NCBI GenBank assembly: GCA_963795665.1
Contig: CAWCIP010000005.1
Coordinates: forward strand, 62,001-126,000
Reading direction: 5' to 3'
Length of the DNA stretch: 64,000 bases
Source: DASUPK01 sp963795665
GTDB taxonomy: Bacteria; Actinomycetota; Thermoleophilia; Solirubrobacterales; 70-9
Positions 16,238 through 24,157 of this stretch are shown here, in pieces; the stretch's first letter is position 1, and the number at the start of each line of letters is the position of its first letter. The notes beneath the pieces are model-generated. The model saw only the letters and a program-made list of their open reading frames with translations. It was not told where the DNA came from and did not search any database. A program made the position numbers and the translations under genes.

Positions 16238-17318
16238 GTGTGCCCGAACCAGATCGGGGCAGGGGACTGTCGAGTGGATCGCGCTGATTGCGCTCGTCTC
16301 GCTGGCCCTCGGGTCGCTCGCCTGGCTGATCGGTCTGCGGTTTCCCGGGATGGCTCTGGCATACGAGATCGGCGAGCGGATCATCTGCGCGGTCAAGCTG
16401 AGCTACGGCTGCCGCAGCGACCCCCAGCTCGCAGCGGCCTACGGGGACCTCGCGTCCGAGGTTCGCGACAACGCCCCGCGTGTCGTCTACGAGCGCGGCA
16501 TGAGGGCGCTGCCCGTCGACTTCCGCAGCTGCCGCTCGCCCGCCTGTTCGGACGGCCCGGAGACGGGGCGAGTGACCCGCTCGCTTGCCGGGCGACCCGT
16601 CGCGGCGTTCACCCATGTCGTCGATTGCCGCGACCCGGAGCACGGCGCGGCCCGCGGATACGACTGCACCGGCGAGCGCGCCGGGCGCGTCTACATCCAG
16701 TACTGGACCTACTACGGCGACTCCGCCACCTCGCGCGGCACGCCGATCCTGGGAGCGGCCGGCTTCCACAGGGACGATTGGGAGGGCTACCAGGTTCGCA
16801 TCGATCCGCACGGCGGCGTCGACGCCCGCGCCAGCTCGCACAACGGCTACAACGGCGCCGACGCACCGGCGGTCGACTGGGCATCGGATGCCTCGGGGAA
16901 GGTGCCGGGCGCTTCGGCGATCAAGGACGTCACCGAGCGGCTCGGGCTCCGCGACGAGCGGGGATGGACGCCATCGGAGGGGACCCTCTTCGTCTCCGGC
17001 GGAAGCCACGCCGGACACGCGACCGAGGAGTCGCTGCGCCGGGAGCTCGCGAGGCTGCTGGCGAGCACCCGGCTGGCAATCGAGGACAAGCGGCTGAAGG
17101 GCCCGTTGGCGAGCATCGAGGAGCGACGTCGCCAGGAGCTCCTGGCCGACCGGATCGGCGGCGCGCTCTTCGGTCCGGGCGCGAGGACGACTCCTCGCGG
17201 CAGCGTCAAGCTGATCCCGATCGAGACCCTCCCCGATCGCGACTCCTACTCGTTCGCGATCAGCCCGCCCTGGCGCAAGCGGGTCTTTCGCGATCCCGAA
17301 TACCCGGGCACGGACTGA
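16238..17318 (+). CDS. Membrane-anchored protein with a prepilin-like GQGTVEW N-terminus (apparent frameshift)
   Basis: The uninterrupted frame runs from ATG 16350 to 17318 (322 residues). Upstream in that frame, the codons before 16350 encode GQGTVEWIALIALVSLALG and more hydrophobic residues, but there is no ATG, GTG or TTG. The only plausible start, GTG 16238, is one base out. Removing one G from the GGGG at 16256-16259 joins them into a 360-residue protein whose first helix follows MCPNQIGQGTVEW. That GQGTVEW pattern resembles the short leader and N-terminal helix of Flp/TadE-type pilin-like proteins. The C-terminal region has YIQYWTYYGD, GFHRDDWEGYQVRI and SSHNGYNG, weakly like Vps62-type domains. 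Function is unknown. Confidence 0.6.
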
Positions 17319-17390
17319 GAGCGATACACGGCTCCAAAGATCAGTGTTTTTCCCTCTGGACAATCGTTCGAATCCATAGAGAATGCCCCG

Positions 17391-18974
17391 ATGCCTTCGA
17401 CTCGCCGCTCAAGGGGGAGCGGCCGCCGCGTGCTCGCGCATGGGGCGCTGCTGTTCGCTGCCTGCGTTGCCGTGGCGCTGCTCTCGCTGACCGTACTCGG
17501 CGGCGACCGTGTCCAGGCATCCCCGCCACATCCTCCGCACGGCGACGGCGTCCACCCGGGCGGCGGCAACGATCACCTTGACAACAGCGGGCACACCCTC
17601 CATCCGCACCCAGCGCCACCTCCTTCCCCGCCGCCCGATAACCCGCCCCCCGACGAGCCGCCGCCCAATAAGCCGCCGCCCAAGGTCACACCACCCAAGG
17701 TCACGCCGCCCGCCGTGAAGCCGGCCCCCACCGCTGCGCCCGCGCCCACCCCGAGCGGCTCCGGTGGTGTCGCCGGCGCGAAGGCCAGTGGCACCTCGAA
17801 GGGCGGCTCAGGACGATCGAGGGGGAGCGTGATCGTCACGCCTCTGCCCAATCCGGTCACCCACCCCTCGGCCAAGCACGCGAAGCATCAGGCGAAGGTG
17901 GCCAAGGCCCTGCCGGCCCCAGCTGCTCCAATCGCCATCGCCGCGCCCTCGTCCCAGGAGTCGAATCCGAATCGCTCGACCTTCGCCGACCGGCTCCTGG
18001 CGCCCACCGCGATCGACCTGTCCGCCAAGAACCTGGGCGAGGGAGGAATGCTCGCTCTGCTGCTCGCCGCGCTCCTCTATCTGCCGGTGACGATCTTCAA
18101 CAAGGCGACGGAGAAGAATCACGACACGATCAAGCGCTGGTTCGCGCATCCGCGAGCCTGGCTCGCCTTCCTCTTCGGCTGGATCCCGTTCAAGAAGCAC
18201 CCAGCGATCACCCTGGCCATCGGGGTGGTGGCCAGCGCCTGTCTCTTCTCGTTCATCGAGCCGGGTTTCCCAACGGAGAAGGGCGCGCTCCAGTACCTGA
18301 TCGGGATGGTGCTCGGCTTCGCTCTGGTCTCGATCGTCTTCTTCTCCACCTGGCGGCTGGTCCTCCACCGTCTGGAGCCGGAGAGCACGGGCCACTGGCA
18401 GCTCTACGGGCCGTTCATCGTGCTCGCGGCGTTCCTGGTCATCATGGCGCGGCTGGCGCACTTCATTCCGGGCGTGGTCCTCGGGACCGTCGCCGAGTAC
18501 GAGCCCGCCAAGAAGCTGAGCACGAGGACGGCGGGCATCCGGGTCGCGACCACCTACGGGGTCTTGATGGTCCTCGGGCTGGCAGCCTGGTTCGCCTGGA
18601 TCCCGGTCGAGCATGCGGCCGCCAAGGAAGGTGCCAGCTCGCTGACGCTGATCCTCGACTCGGCTCTGGCCATCACCTTCGTCTCCAGCCTGGAGTCGGT
18701 GGCGTTCGGGCTGATCCCAATGAAGTTCCTGGACGGCAACGACCTCTTCACCTGGCACAAGGGGCTCTGGGCACTGATGTGGGGCGCGGCCCTGACCTGG
18801 TTCTCGATCGTGATCCTGCACCCCGCACTGAGCACCTACGGCGAGCTCAGCAGCGGCCGCGCGGTCTGGTTCGTCCTCCTCTTCTCGACGCTGATGGTGA
18901 TCGCGCTCTCGACCTGGGCCTACTTCCGGATGCGGGACGCGCGCCTCGCGCGCGCCAAGGAGAGCACCACCTAG
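17391..18974 (+). CDS. Pro-rich multi-pass membrane protein of unknown function
   Basis: The 527 residues begin with a signal/anchor helix (about 15-38). A long extracytoplasmic His/Pro-rich stretch follows, in which PPKVTPPKVTPPAVKP-like repeats span about residues 75-115, then an Ala/Ser/Lys-rich linker. The C-terminal half has about eight TM helices, with the loops KATEKNHDTIKRWFAHPRAW, GIRVATTYGVLMV and FLDGNDLFTWHKG between them. I do not recognise a named family. The domain order suggests a membrane core with a flexible cell-wall-spanning arm. TAGAGA lies 8 nt before the ATG and TGGACA 14 nt further upstream, a poor promoter match. Confidence 0.6.
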   Translation: MPSTRRSRGSGRRVLAHGALLFAACVAVALLSLTVLGGDRVQASPPHPPHGDGVHPGGGNDHLDNSGHTLHPHPAPPPSPPPDNPPPDEPPPNKPPPKVTPPKVTPPAVKPAPTAAPAPTPSGSGGVAGAKASGTSKGGSGRSRGSVIVTPLPNPVTHPSAKHAKHQAKVAKALPAPAAPIAIAAPSSQESNPNRSTFADRLLAPTAIDLSAKNLGEGGMLALLLAALLYLPVTIFNKATEKNHDTIKRWFAHPRAWLAFLFGWIPFKKHPAITLAIGVVASACLFSFIEPGFPTEKGALQYLIGMVLGFALVSIVFFSTWRLVLHRLEPESTGHWQLYGPFIVLAAFLVIMARLAHFIPGVVLGTVAEYEPAKKLSTRTAGIRVATTYGVLMVLGLAAWFAWIPVEHAAAKEGASSLTLILDSALAITFVSSLESVAFGLIPMKFLDGNDLFTWHKGLWALMWGAALTWFSIVILHPALSTYGELSSGRAVWFVLLFSTLMVIALSTWAYFRMRDARLARAKESTT

Positions 18975-18979
18975 ATCGT

Positions 18980-19747
18980 CTAACGAGGGGGCATCCGGAG
19001 CGCGCCGTCCAGCCGGATCGCCTCGCCGTTCAGCATGGTGTTGGAGACGATCTCGCAGGCGAGCTGGCCGTATTCCTCCGGCCTACCGAGCCGGGAGGGA
19101 AAGGGGATGCCGGCGCCGAGCGCCTCGCGCTGCTCCTCGGGAAGCGCCGCGAGCAGCGGGGTGTCGAAGAGACCCGGCGCGATGGTGTTGACGCGGATCC
19201 CGCGGCCGGCCATGTCGCGGGCGGCCGGCAGGGTGAGCGCGACCACGCCACCCTTGGAGGCCGAGTAGGCGACCTGCCCGATCTGGCCGTCCCAGGCCGC
19301 GATCGAGGCGGTGTTGATGCAGACGCCTCGCTCGCCCTCGTCGTCGGGGTCGTTGTCCGACATCGCCGTACAGGCGAGCCGCAGCACGTTGAACGTGCCG
19401 ATCAGGTTCACCTTGATCACGTTGTGGAAGATCTCGAGGTCGTGGGGCCCCTGCTTGGAGGCGGTCCGCTGAGCCCAGCCGATCCCGGCGCAGCAGACCG
19501 AGATCCGCAGCCCCCCGGGAGAATCGGCGGCTGCATCGACGGCTGCCTGCACCGGCTCCGGCTCCATCACGTTCACCTCCATGAAGGCGGCGTTCTCGCC
19601 GAGCTCGGAGGCAAGGGCCTCGCCCTTCTCGGCGTTCAGGTCGGCGATCACGACGGACGCCCCGCGCTCGTGCAAAGCGCGTGCCGTGGCGGCGCCGAGG
19701 CCCGATGCCCCGCCGGCAACCAGCGCGCTTGCCCCGTCGATCTTCAT
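18980..19747 (-). CDS. Short-chain dehydrogenase/reductase (3-hydroxyacyl-CoA dehydrogenase type II-like)
   Basis: NAD(P)-dependent SDR. The 255-residue protein has the glycine motif GGASGLGAATARAL (about residues 12-25), VVIADLN for NAD preference (acidic residue at the end of strand 2), and VCCAGIG in place of NNAG. The catalytic Ser is in INTASIAAW, and the YSASK Tyr/Lys pair is near residue 160. The tail VSNTMLNGEAIRLDGALRM is typical of HSD17B10-like enzymes in acyl-CoA metabolism. Substrate remains inferred. TATGCT lies 9 nt before the ATG. The gene is convergent with the Pro-rich membrane-protein gene. Confidence 0.85.
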   Translation of the reverse strand: MKIDGASALVAGGASGLGAATARALHERGASVVIADLNAEKGEALASELGENAAFMEVNVMEPEPVQAAVDAAADSPGGLRISVCCAGIGWAQRTASKQGPHDLEIFHNVIKVNLIGTFNVLRLACTAMSDNDPDDEGERGVCINTASIAAWDGQIGQVAYSASKGGVVALTLPAARDMAGRGIRVNTIAPGLFDTPLLAALPEEQREALGAGIPFPSRLGRPEEYGQLACEIVSNTMLNGEAIRLDGALRMPPR

Positions 19748-19756
19748 CGGCGCGGG

Positions 19757-19762
19757 AGCATA
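19757..19762 (-). promoter_or_regulatory. -10 element of the SDR gene
   Basis: TATGCT on the minus strand, 9 nt before the ATG at 19747. It lies just past the 3' end of the next minus-strand gene. Confidence 0.35.
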
Positions 19763-19774
19763 TGCGAGGCGGCG

Positions 19775-20248
19775 CTAGTAGAGGTTCACGATCAGCGGCA
19801 CGGACGCTGTGCCGCCGGGAGCAGCGGTGACGCTGAGCTGAGCCAACCCTGTCGCACCGTCATTGTGGACGGACTGGACGGTCAGCGTGCAGCTGGCTCC
19901 TCCTTTCAAGCGCGACGAGCAGGTCGTTGCGTTGATCTGGAAGTAGCGCGCGCCCGTGCCGCCGATCGAGGCCGCGGGAATCCCGCTCGCGCGGCGGCCG
20001 ACGTTGCTGATCACGAAGTCGGTGGGAGCGCCGTCGATTTGGCCGATGGTCCCGAAGTCATGGCCGGGGGGAGAGATCGCGATCCTCGCCCGGAGCCGGC
20101 AGCTCCGCTTTCCGCGCGCGCCGTGGATCCTCTTGCACTTCCGCCCATGACCCGCCACCGGGCCCGCCGGCGCCGCCGCCGGGGCGACGATCGGGCCCGC
20201 GAGCAGCGCGACTATCATCGTCAGACCGAGTCGCCCTCTCCCACCCAT
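19775..20248 (-). CDS. Small secreted protein with an ASPM/SPD-2/Hydin-like beta domain
   Basis: From the ATG at 20248 the protein has 157 residues: a signal peptide (about 1-30, LGLTMIVALLAGPIVAPAAA), a basic segment with several Lys/Arg and Cys, then one beta-sandwich. The sandwich contains PPGHDFGTIGQIDGAPTDF, FVISNVGRRA, TCSSRLKGGASCTLTV and a final VPLIVNL strand. This is the 'choice-of-anchor'/ASH pattern of extracellular repeats. The frame is open upstream to 20359, but TACAGT 7 nt before 20248 and the signal peptide favour the shorter form. It is divergent from egtB. Confidence 0.68.
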   Translation of the reverse strand: MGGRGRLGLTMIVALLAGPIVAPAAAPAGPVAGHGRKCKRIHGARGKRSCRLRARIAISPPGHDFGTIGQIDGAPTDFVISNVGRRASGIPAASIGGTGARYFQINATTCSSRLKGGASCTLTVQSVHNDGATGLAQLSVTAAPGGTASVPLIVNLY

Positions 20249-20255
20249 GTCGGCG

Positions 20256-20261
20256 ACTGTA
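20256..20261 (-). promoter_or_regulatory. -10 element of the ASH-domain secreted-protein gene
   Basis: TACAGT on the minus strand, 7 nt before the ATG at 20248. Its location decides the start in favour of 20248. Confidence 0.45.
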
Positions 20262-20291
20262 AACGTCCACCAGCCGAGGAGGTTGCCTCGG

Positions 20292-20297
20292 TAGTCT
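20292..20297 (+). promoter_or_regulatory. -10 element that would place an egtB transcript start at an ATC codon
   Basis: TAGTCT followed by 6 nt (TGACAG) and then ATC at 20304, the first codon after the in-frame stop. This is the same geometry as at ATG/GTG-starting genes in the window. Confidence 0.4.
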
Positions 20298-20303
20298 TGA
20301 CAG

Positions 20304-21542
20304 ATCGCGGAGGTTGCCGCACCGAAGGAGGGTGGTCCTCGTCCCGCTTCCGATCGCAAGGCCGAACTGGCCGAGCGTCTGGACGAGGCGCGCCGTCACA
20401 CCCTCAAGCTGATCGAGCCGCTCTCGCATGATCAGCTCAACCGCGTCTACGACCCGATCCTCAGCCCGCTGATCTGGGACCTCGGGCACATCGGCAACTT
20501 CGAGGAGCTCTGGCTGGTCCAGCGGATCGGCGGCCGCGAGCCGCTGCGGGGCGACCTCGGCGAGCTCTACGACGCGATCGAGCAGCCGCGGAAGATCCGG
20601 GGTGAGCTGCCGATCCTGCGCGCCGATGAGGTCCGCCCGTACATGGAGCAGGTTCGCGAGCGCACGCTCGAGGTGCTCGGAGAGATCGAGCTGGATCCGG
20701 AGGACAGGCTGCTCGCCGACGGGTTCGTCTACGAGATGCTGCTCGCGCACGAGTACCAGCACAACGAGACGATGCTGCAGCTCCTGCAGATGATCGAGGC
20801 GTACGACCCGATGGAGGTCGACGGCTCGCCGGCCGCCGAGGCGGTGACGGAGGGGCCGGAGATGGTCCGAGTCGACGGCGGCGCCCACGAGATCGGCGCA
20901 CCCGCGGAGGGCTTCGCCTACGACAACGAGCGACCGCGCCACCGCGTCGAGCTCGAGCCCTTCTTGATCGACCGGGCGCCGGTGACCAACGGTGCCTACA
21001 TCGCCTACCTCGAGGAGACCGGCGCTGAGCCACCCATGTACTGGGAGCGAGATGGGGAGGAAGGCTGGGTCCGCACCGCGATGGGCCGGACCGAGGAGGT
21101 CGATCCCAGGCTGCCCGTGATCCACGTCTCCTGGAACGAGGCGGATGCGTTCGCCCGCTGGGCCGGCAAGCGACTGCCGACCGAGGCGGAGTGGGAGGCC
21201 GCGGCAGCCGGCGCGAGCCCGGACCGCGCCAACCTGGATGAGCTGTCCTTCGGATGCGCCCCGGCAGGCGCGTACGCCGACTCGTGCGCCGAGTGCGGTG
21301 CGGTGCAGATGCTGGGCGACGTCTGGGAGTGGACGAGCTCGGACTTCACCGCGTACCCCGGCTTCGCCCCGTTCCCGTACCCGGAGTACTCCGAGGTCTT
21401 CTTCGGCGACACCTACAAGGTCCTGCGCGGTGGGGCCTGGGCCACCCGCCGCAACGTGATCCGGACGAGCTTCCGCAACTGGGACCTGCCCGAGCGGCGG
21501 CAGATCTTCTCCGGCATCCGTTGCGCCAGGGACAACGTATGA
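20304..21542 (+). CDS. egtB: Ergothioneine biosynthesis sulfoxide synthase EgtB
   Basis: Iron-dependent enzyme that joins trimethylhistidine (hercynine) to a thiol donor (gamma-glutamylcysteine or cysteine) during ergothioneine synthesis. The N-terminal DinB-like domain has LIWDLGHIGNFEELWL and the iron-site motif HEYQHNE (about residue 148). The C-terminal formylglycine-generating-enzyme-like domain has PVTNGAYIAYLEETG, VSWNEADAFARWAGKRLPTE, LGDVWEWTSS and KVLRGGAWATRRN. The DinB domain is in frame only upstream of the first ATG (20643), and no ATG, GTG or TTG precedes it after the stop at 20298-20300. I take ATC 20304 as a possible start (412 residues). A one-base error joining TTG 20297 is the alternative. 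It overlaps egtD by ATGA. Confidence 0.8.
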   Translation: MAEVAAPKEGGPRPASDRKAELAERLDEARRHTLKLIEPLSHDQLNRVYDPILSPLIWDLGHIGNFEELWLVQRIGGREPLRGDLGELYDAIEQPRKIRGELPILRADEVRPYMEQVRERTLEVLGEIELDPEDRLLADGFVYEMLLAHEYQHNETMLQLLQMIEAYDPMEVDGSPAAEAVTEGPEMVRVDGGAHEIGAPAEGFAYDNERPRHRVELEPFLIDRAPVTNGAYIAYLEETGAEPPMYWERDGEEGWVRTAMGRTEEVDPRLPVIHVSWNEADAFARWAGKRLPTEAEWEAAAAGASPDRANLDELSFGCAPAGAYADSCAECGAVQMLGDVWEWTSSDFTAYPGFAPFPYPEYSEVFFGDTYKVLRGGAWATRRNVIRTSFRNWDLPERRQIFSGIRCARDNV

Positions 21543-22594
21543 ACAGCATCGACTCCGCTACGACCGACCGCATCGCCATCGAGGTGAACCTCCCCCCGGG
21601 CGGGCCTCTGTCAGGGATGGCTGCCGACGTCCGAGCCGGGCTGACCAGCCCCTTCAAGGAGCTCTCGCCGCGCTACTTCTACGACGAGCGGGGATCCGAG
21701 CTCTTCGAGCAGATCACCGAGCTGGAGGAGTACTACCCGACGCGCTGTGAGCGGGAGATCCTCCAGGGCCAGGCCGCGGAGATCTGCAAGGCGGCCAATC
21801 GCCCCGCCAGCCTGATCGAGCTCGGCTCGGGCTCCGCGCGCAAGACCCAGGTGCTGCTGGACGCGATGAGGAACGCCAATTGCCTGGAGACCTACTGCCC
21901 GGTCGACATCTCGGAGGAGATCACCCGCAACACCGCCGAGCGGATCGCGACCGAGTACGAGGAGATCAACGTCCGCGGGCTGGTCTGCGACTTCGAGTTC
22001 GACCTCGAGCGGGTACCGGTCGGCGGTCCGAGGGTGATCGCCCTGCTGGGCGGGACGATCGGAAACTTCGCCCCTCATCAGCGGGCCGGCTTCCTGCGCC
22101 GCATCGCCAACCTGCTGGACCCCGAGGACCGCTTCCTGCTTGGCACTGACTTGGTCAAGGATCCGGCCATCCTGGAGCCGGCCTACAACGATTCGAAGGG
22201 CGTCACCGCCGAGTTCAACAAGAACGTGCTCGCGGTCCTCAATCGGGAGCTCGAAGCCGACTTCGATGTCGACTCCTTCGAGCACGTCGCCCGTTGGGAC
22301 CCCGAGAACCTCTGGGTCGACATCCGCCTGCGCTCACTCGCGAACCAGGTCGTCAACGTCTCGGCGCTCGACATGCTCGTCCCCTTCGGTGCCGGGGAGG
22401 AGATGCGCACCGAGATCTCCACGAAGTTCCTCCGTCCGGGCCTGGAGGGGATCTACGCCGAGGCCGGTCTCGAGCTCACCGATTGGTGGACCGACTCCGA
22501 GGGCCTCTACGCCCTCTCGCTCGCCCGCGCCGCTCTAATCCCCGCTCGGCCCCGGCGGGGTTCGCTCCGTCTGCCTCGATCCCGGTGTTCGTAG
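21539..22594 (+). CDS. egtD: L-histidine N-alpha-methyltransferase EgtD
   Basis: SAM-dependent enzyme that trimethylates histidine to hercynine, the first committed step of ergothioneine synthesis. Features: SPRYFYDERGSELFEQITEL (about residues 41-60), EYYPTRCEREIL, SLIELGSGSARKTQVLLDA (SAM loop), ALLGGTIGNFAP and FLLGTDLVKDP. Normal EgtD proteins end soon after ALSLAR. Here the frame runs 20 more residues through a hairpin with poor codon use. Deleting one base in 22520-22535 would end the protein at TAA 22536-22538 (332 residues), so the listed end is probably too long. It is coupled to egtB; egtA, egtC and egtE are not in the window. Confidence 0.9.
   Translation: MNSIDSATTDRIAIEVNLPPGGPLSGMAADVRAGLTSPFKELSPRYFYDERGSELFEQITELEEYYPTRCEREILQGQAAEICKAANRPASLIELGSGSARKTQVLLDAMRNANCLETYCPVDISEEITRNTAERIATEYEEINVRGLVCDFEFDLERVPVGGPRVIALLGGTIGNFAPHQRAGFLRRIANLLDPEDRFLLGTDLVKDPAILEPAYNDSKGVTAEFNKNVLAVLNRELEADFDVDSFEHVARWDPENLWVDIRLRSLANQVVNVSALDMLVPFGAGEEMRTEISTKFLRPGLEGIYAEAGLELTDWWTDSEGLYALSLARAALIPARPRRGSLRLPRSRCS
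22540..22560 (+). terminator. GC hairpin just after the likely true egtD stop
   Basis: CCCCGC and GCGGGG pair around a 9-nt loop and are followed by TTCG. The U-tract is weak, so this is a poor intrinsic terminator. Its position right after TAA 22536-22538 supports the shorter egtD. Confidence 0.4.
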
Positions 22595-22600
22595 TATGCG

Positions 22601-24151
22601 ATGAAGGCTGTCGAGAGCAAGACCTCGAAGGTGTTCTCAACCTCCGCCCTGCTCGCGTGTTGCCTGGCGGGGATCGCGCTACTCGCGGTCGCCGTCTCCG
22701 CCGCCTCGGCCGCGACCTATCTGCCCACCCGCACGGATGACCCGGTGCCCAACGGGTGCAAGCCGAAGGACTGCTCGCTTCGCGAGGCCGTGATCGCCGC
22801 CAACGCCGCCGGCAGCGCGGGGTCTTCGACGATTCTGCTGCGCCCAGGCAGGCGCTACAAGCTCACCCGGCCGGGCCCGGGCGAGGACGCCGCCATGACG
22901 GGCGACCTCGACGTGACGGCCCCACTGGCCGTGGGAACGAAGGGCCTCATCGGCACGAGGAAGCGCCATCGGGGCACGAAGCTGGCGGTCATCGACGGCA
23001 ACAACATCGACCGCGTCTTCGACATTCACGGCACGGGACTGACGCTGCTCTGGACGGTGGTGCGAGGCGGACACGCCCACCGCACGGCCGGTGATGACGG
23101 GAACGGCGGGGCGGTCCGCGGCGGCGCGCTCAACCTCCACAGCAAGAGCCGCCTGGTCGACAACGTCGCGGACGGCAACGGGGGCGCCTTCGCGACCACG
23201 CTCTCCACGGCCACCTTGGTGAACGGCGGAATGAGCACGGTGTTGCTCAAGGGGAACCGTGCCACAGGAAATGGAGGCGCGGTGTATATGGAGGGCAGCC
23301 CGAGAAGGTTCCTGCCGATGGACGGGGTCAGGGTGGCGCACAACAGCGCCGGCGGCTCCGGCGGCGCCCTCTTCGGTTCGGGGTTCTCGATCCGCTACTC
23401 GAGCATCGCCGACAACCGGTCCGGCGGGGACGGCGGTGGTCTCGCCGCCAGCGGGAGCGGGTCGAACGGCATCCTATGGTCCACCGTCTCCGGCAACCGC
23501 GCTGCGCTCTCGGGCGGCGGCATCAATACGACCGCTTCGGGATCTGGACCCGACACCGGGCTGTACGTGGCGGACTCCACGGTCGCCAACAACCGGGCAG
23601 GTGGCAGCGGCGGCGGGATTGCGGCATCGGGCGGGAGCTCGACCGCCCTGCTCAGCGGCGACACCATCGCCCGCAATGCCGCGGGCGCTGGACAGCTCGG
23701 CGGCGGCCTCTATCTGGGCAACGGTGACTCGATCAGCGTGCGGAACACGATCCTGGCGCTCAATCTCGCCGGCGCAAGGAGCTTCGATTGCTTCGGAGGG
23801 TCGAATCGCCTCGTCTCGCTTAGTCACAACCTGATCGGCAATCCTCGCGGCTGCCTCGGCTTCGTCGCCGGTGACCTGTTCGGCGCGCGCCTCGCCCTCG
23901 GCAAGCTGGCCGACAACGGTGGCGAGAGGCACCGGACCTACGGCCGTCCCCTGCAGACGATCGCGCTCGGGCGTGGCTCGCGCGCGATCGACCACGCCCT
24001 CCACACCGGCGCCTTCGACGAGCGTGGAGTCGTACGGGGCGACCGGCAGGACGTCGGCGCCTACGAGCGGGTCACCAGGAGCTACAGGTTCGGCAGCTCA
24101 CGCCACCAGATCCGCTGCACCAGGACCGACCCGATCTGCGCGAAGAAGTAG
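22601..24151 (+). CDS. Secreted CSLREA-type protein with a predicted beta-helix repeat region
   Basis: The 516-residue protein has a signal peptide (about 1-38, ALLACCLAGIALLAVAVSAA) and the CSLREAVIAANA motif at about residues 58-69, which names the CSLREA domain. A Gly/Ser/Asn-rich repeat region follows in which short strands alternate with GGSGGA/NNRAGGSGGG turns, as in right-handed parallel beta-helices. The C-terminus (RSYRFGSSRHQIRC...) is basic, with Cys pairs. It is likely a surface or extracellular adhesin-like protein; no catalytic residues are evident. The start ATG at 22601 has TAGTAT only 3 nt away, too close for the leaderless pattern. Confidence 0.75.
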   Translation: MKAVESKTSKVFSTSALLACCLAGIALLAVAVSAASAATYLPTRTDDPVPNGCKPKDCSLREAVIAANAAGSAGSSTILLRPGRRYKLTRPGPGEDAAMTGDLDVTAPLAVGTKGLIGTRKRHRGTKLAVIDGNNIDRVFDIHGTGLTLLWTVVRGGHAHRTAGDDGNGGAVRGGALNLHSKSRLVDNVADGNGGAFATTLSTATLVNGGMSTVLLKGNRATGNGGAVYMEGSPRRFLPMDGVRVAHNSAGGSGGALFGSGFSIRYSSIADNRSGGDGGGLAASGSGSNGILWSTVSGNRAALSGGGINTTASGSGPDTGLYVADSTVANNRAGGSGGGIAASGGSSTALLSGDTIARNAAGAGQLGGGLYLGNGDSISVRNTILALNLAGARSFDCFGGSNRLVSLSHNLIGNPRGCLGFVAGDLFGARLALGKLADNGGERHRTYGRPLQTIALGRGSRAIDHALHTGAFDERGVVRGDRQDVGAYERVTRSYRFGSSRHQIRCTRTDPICAKK

Positions 24152-24157
24152 CCCGGC

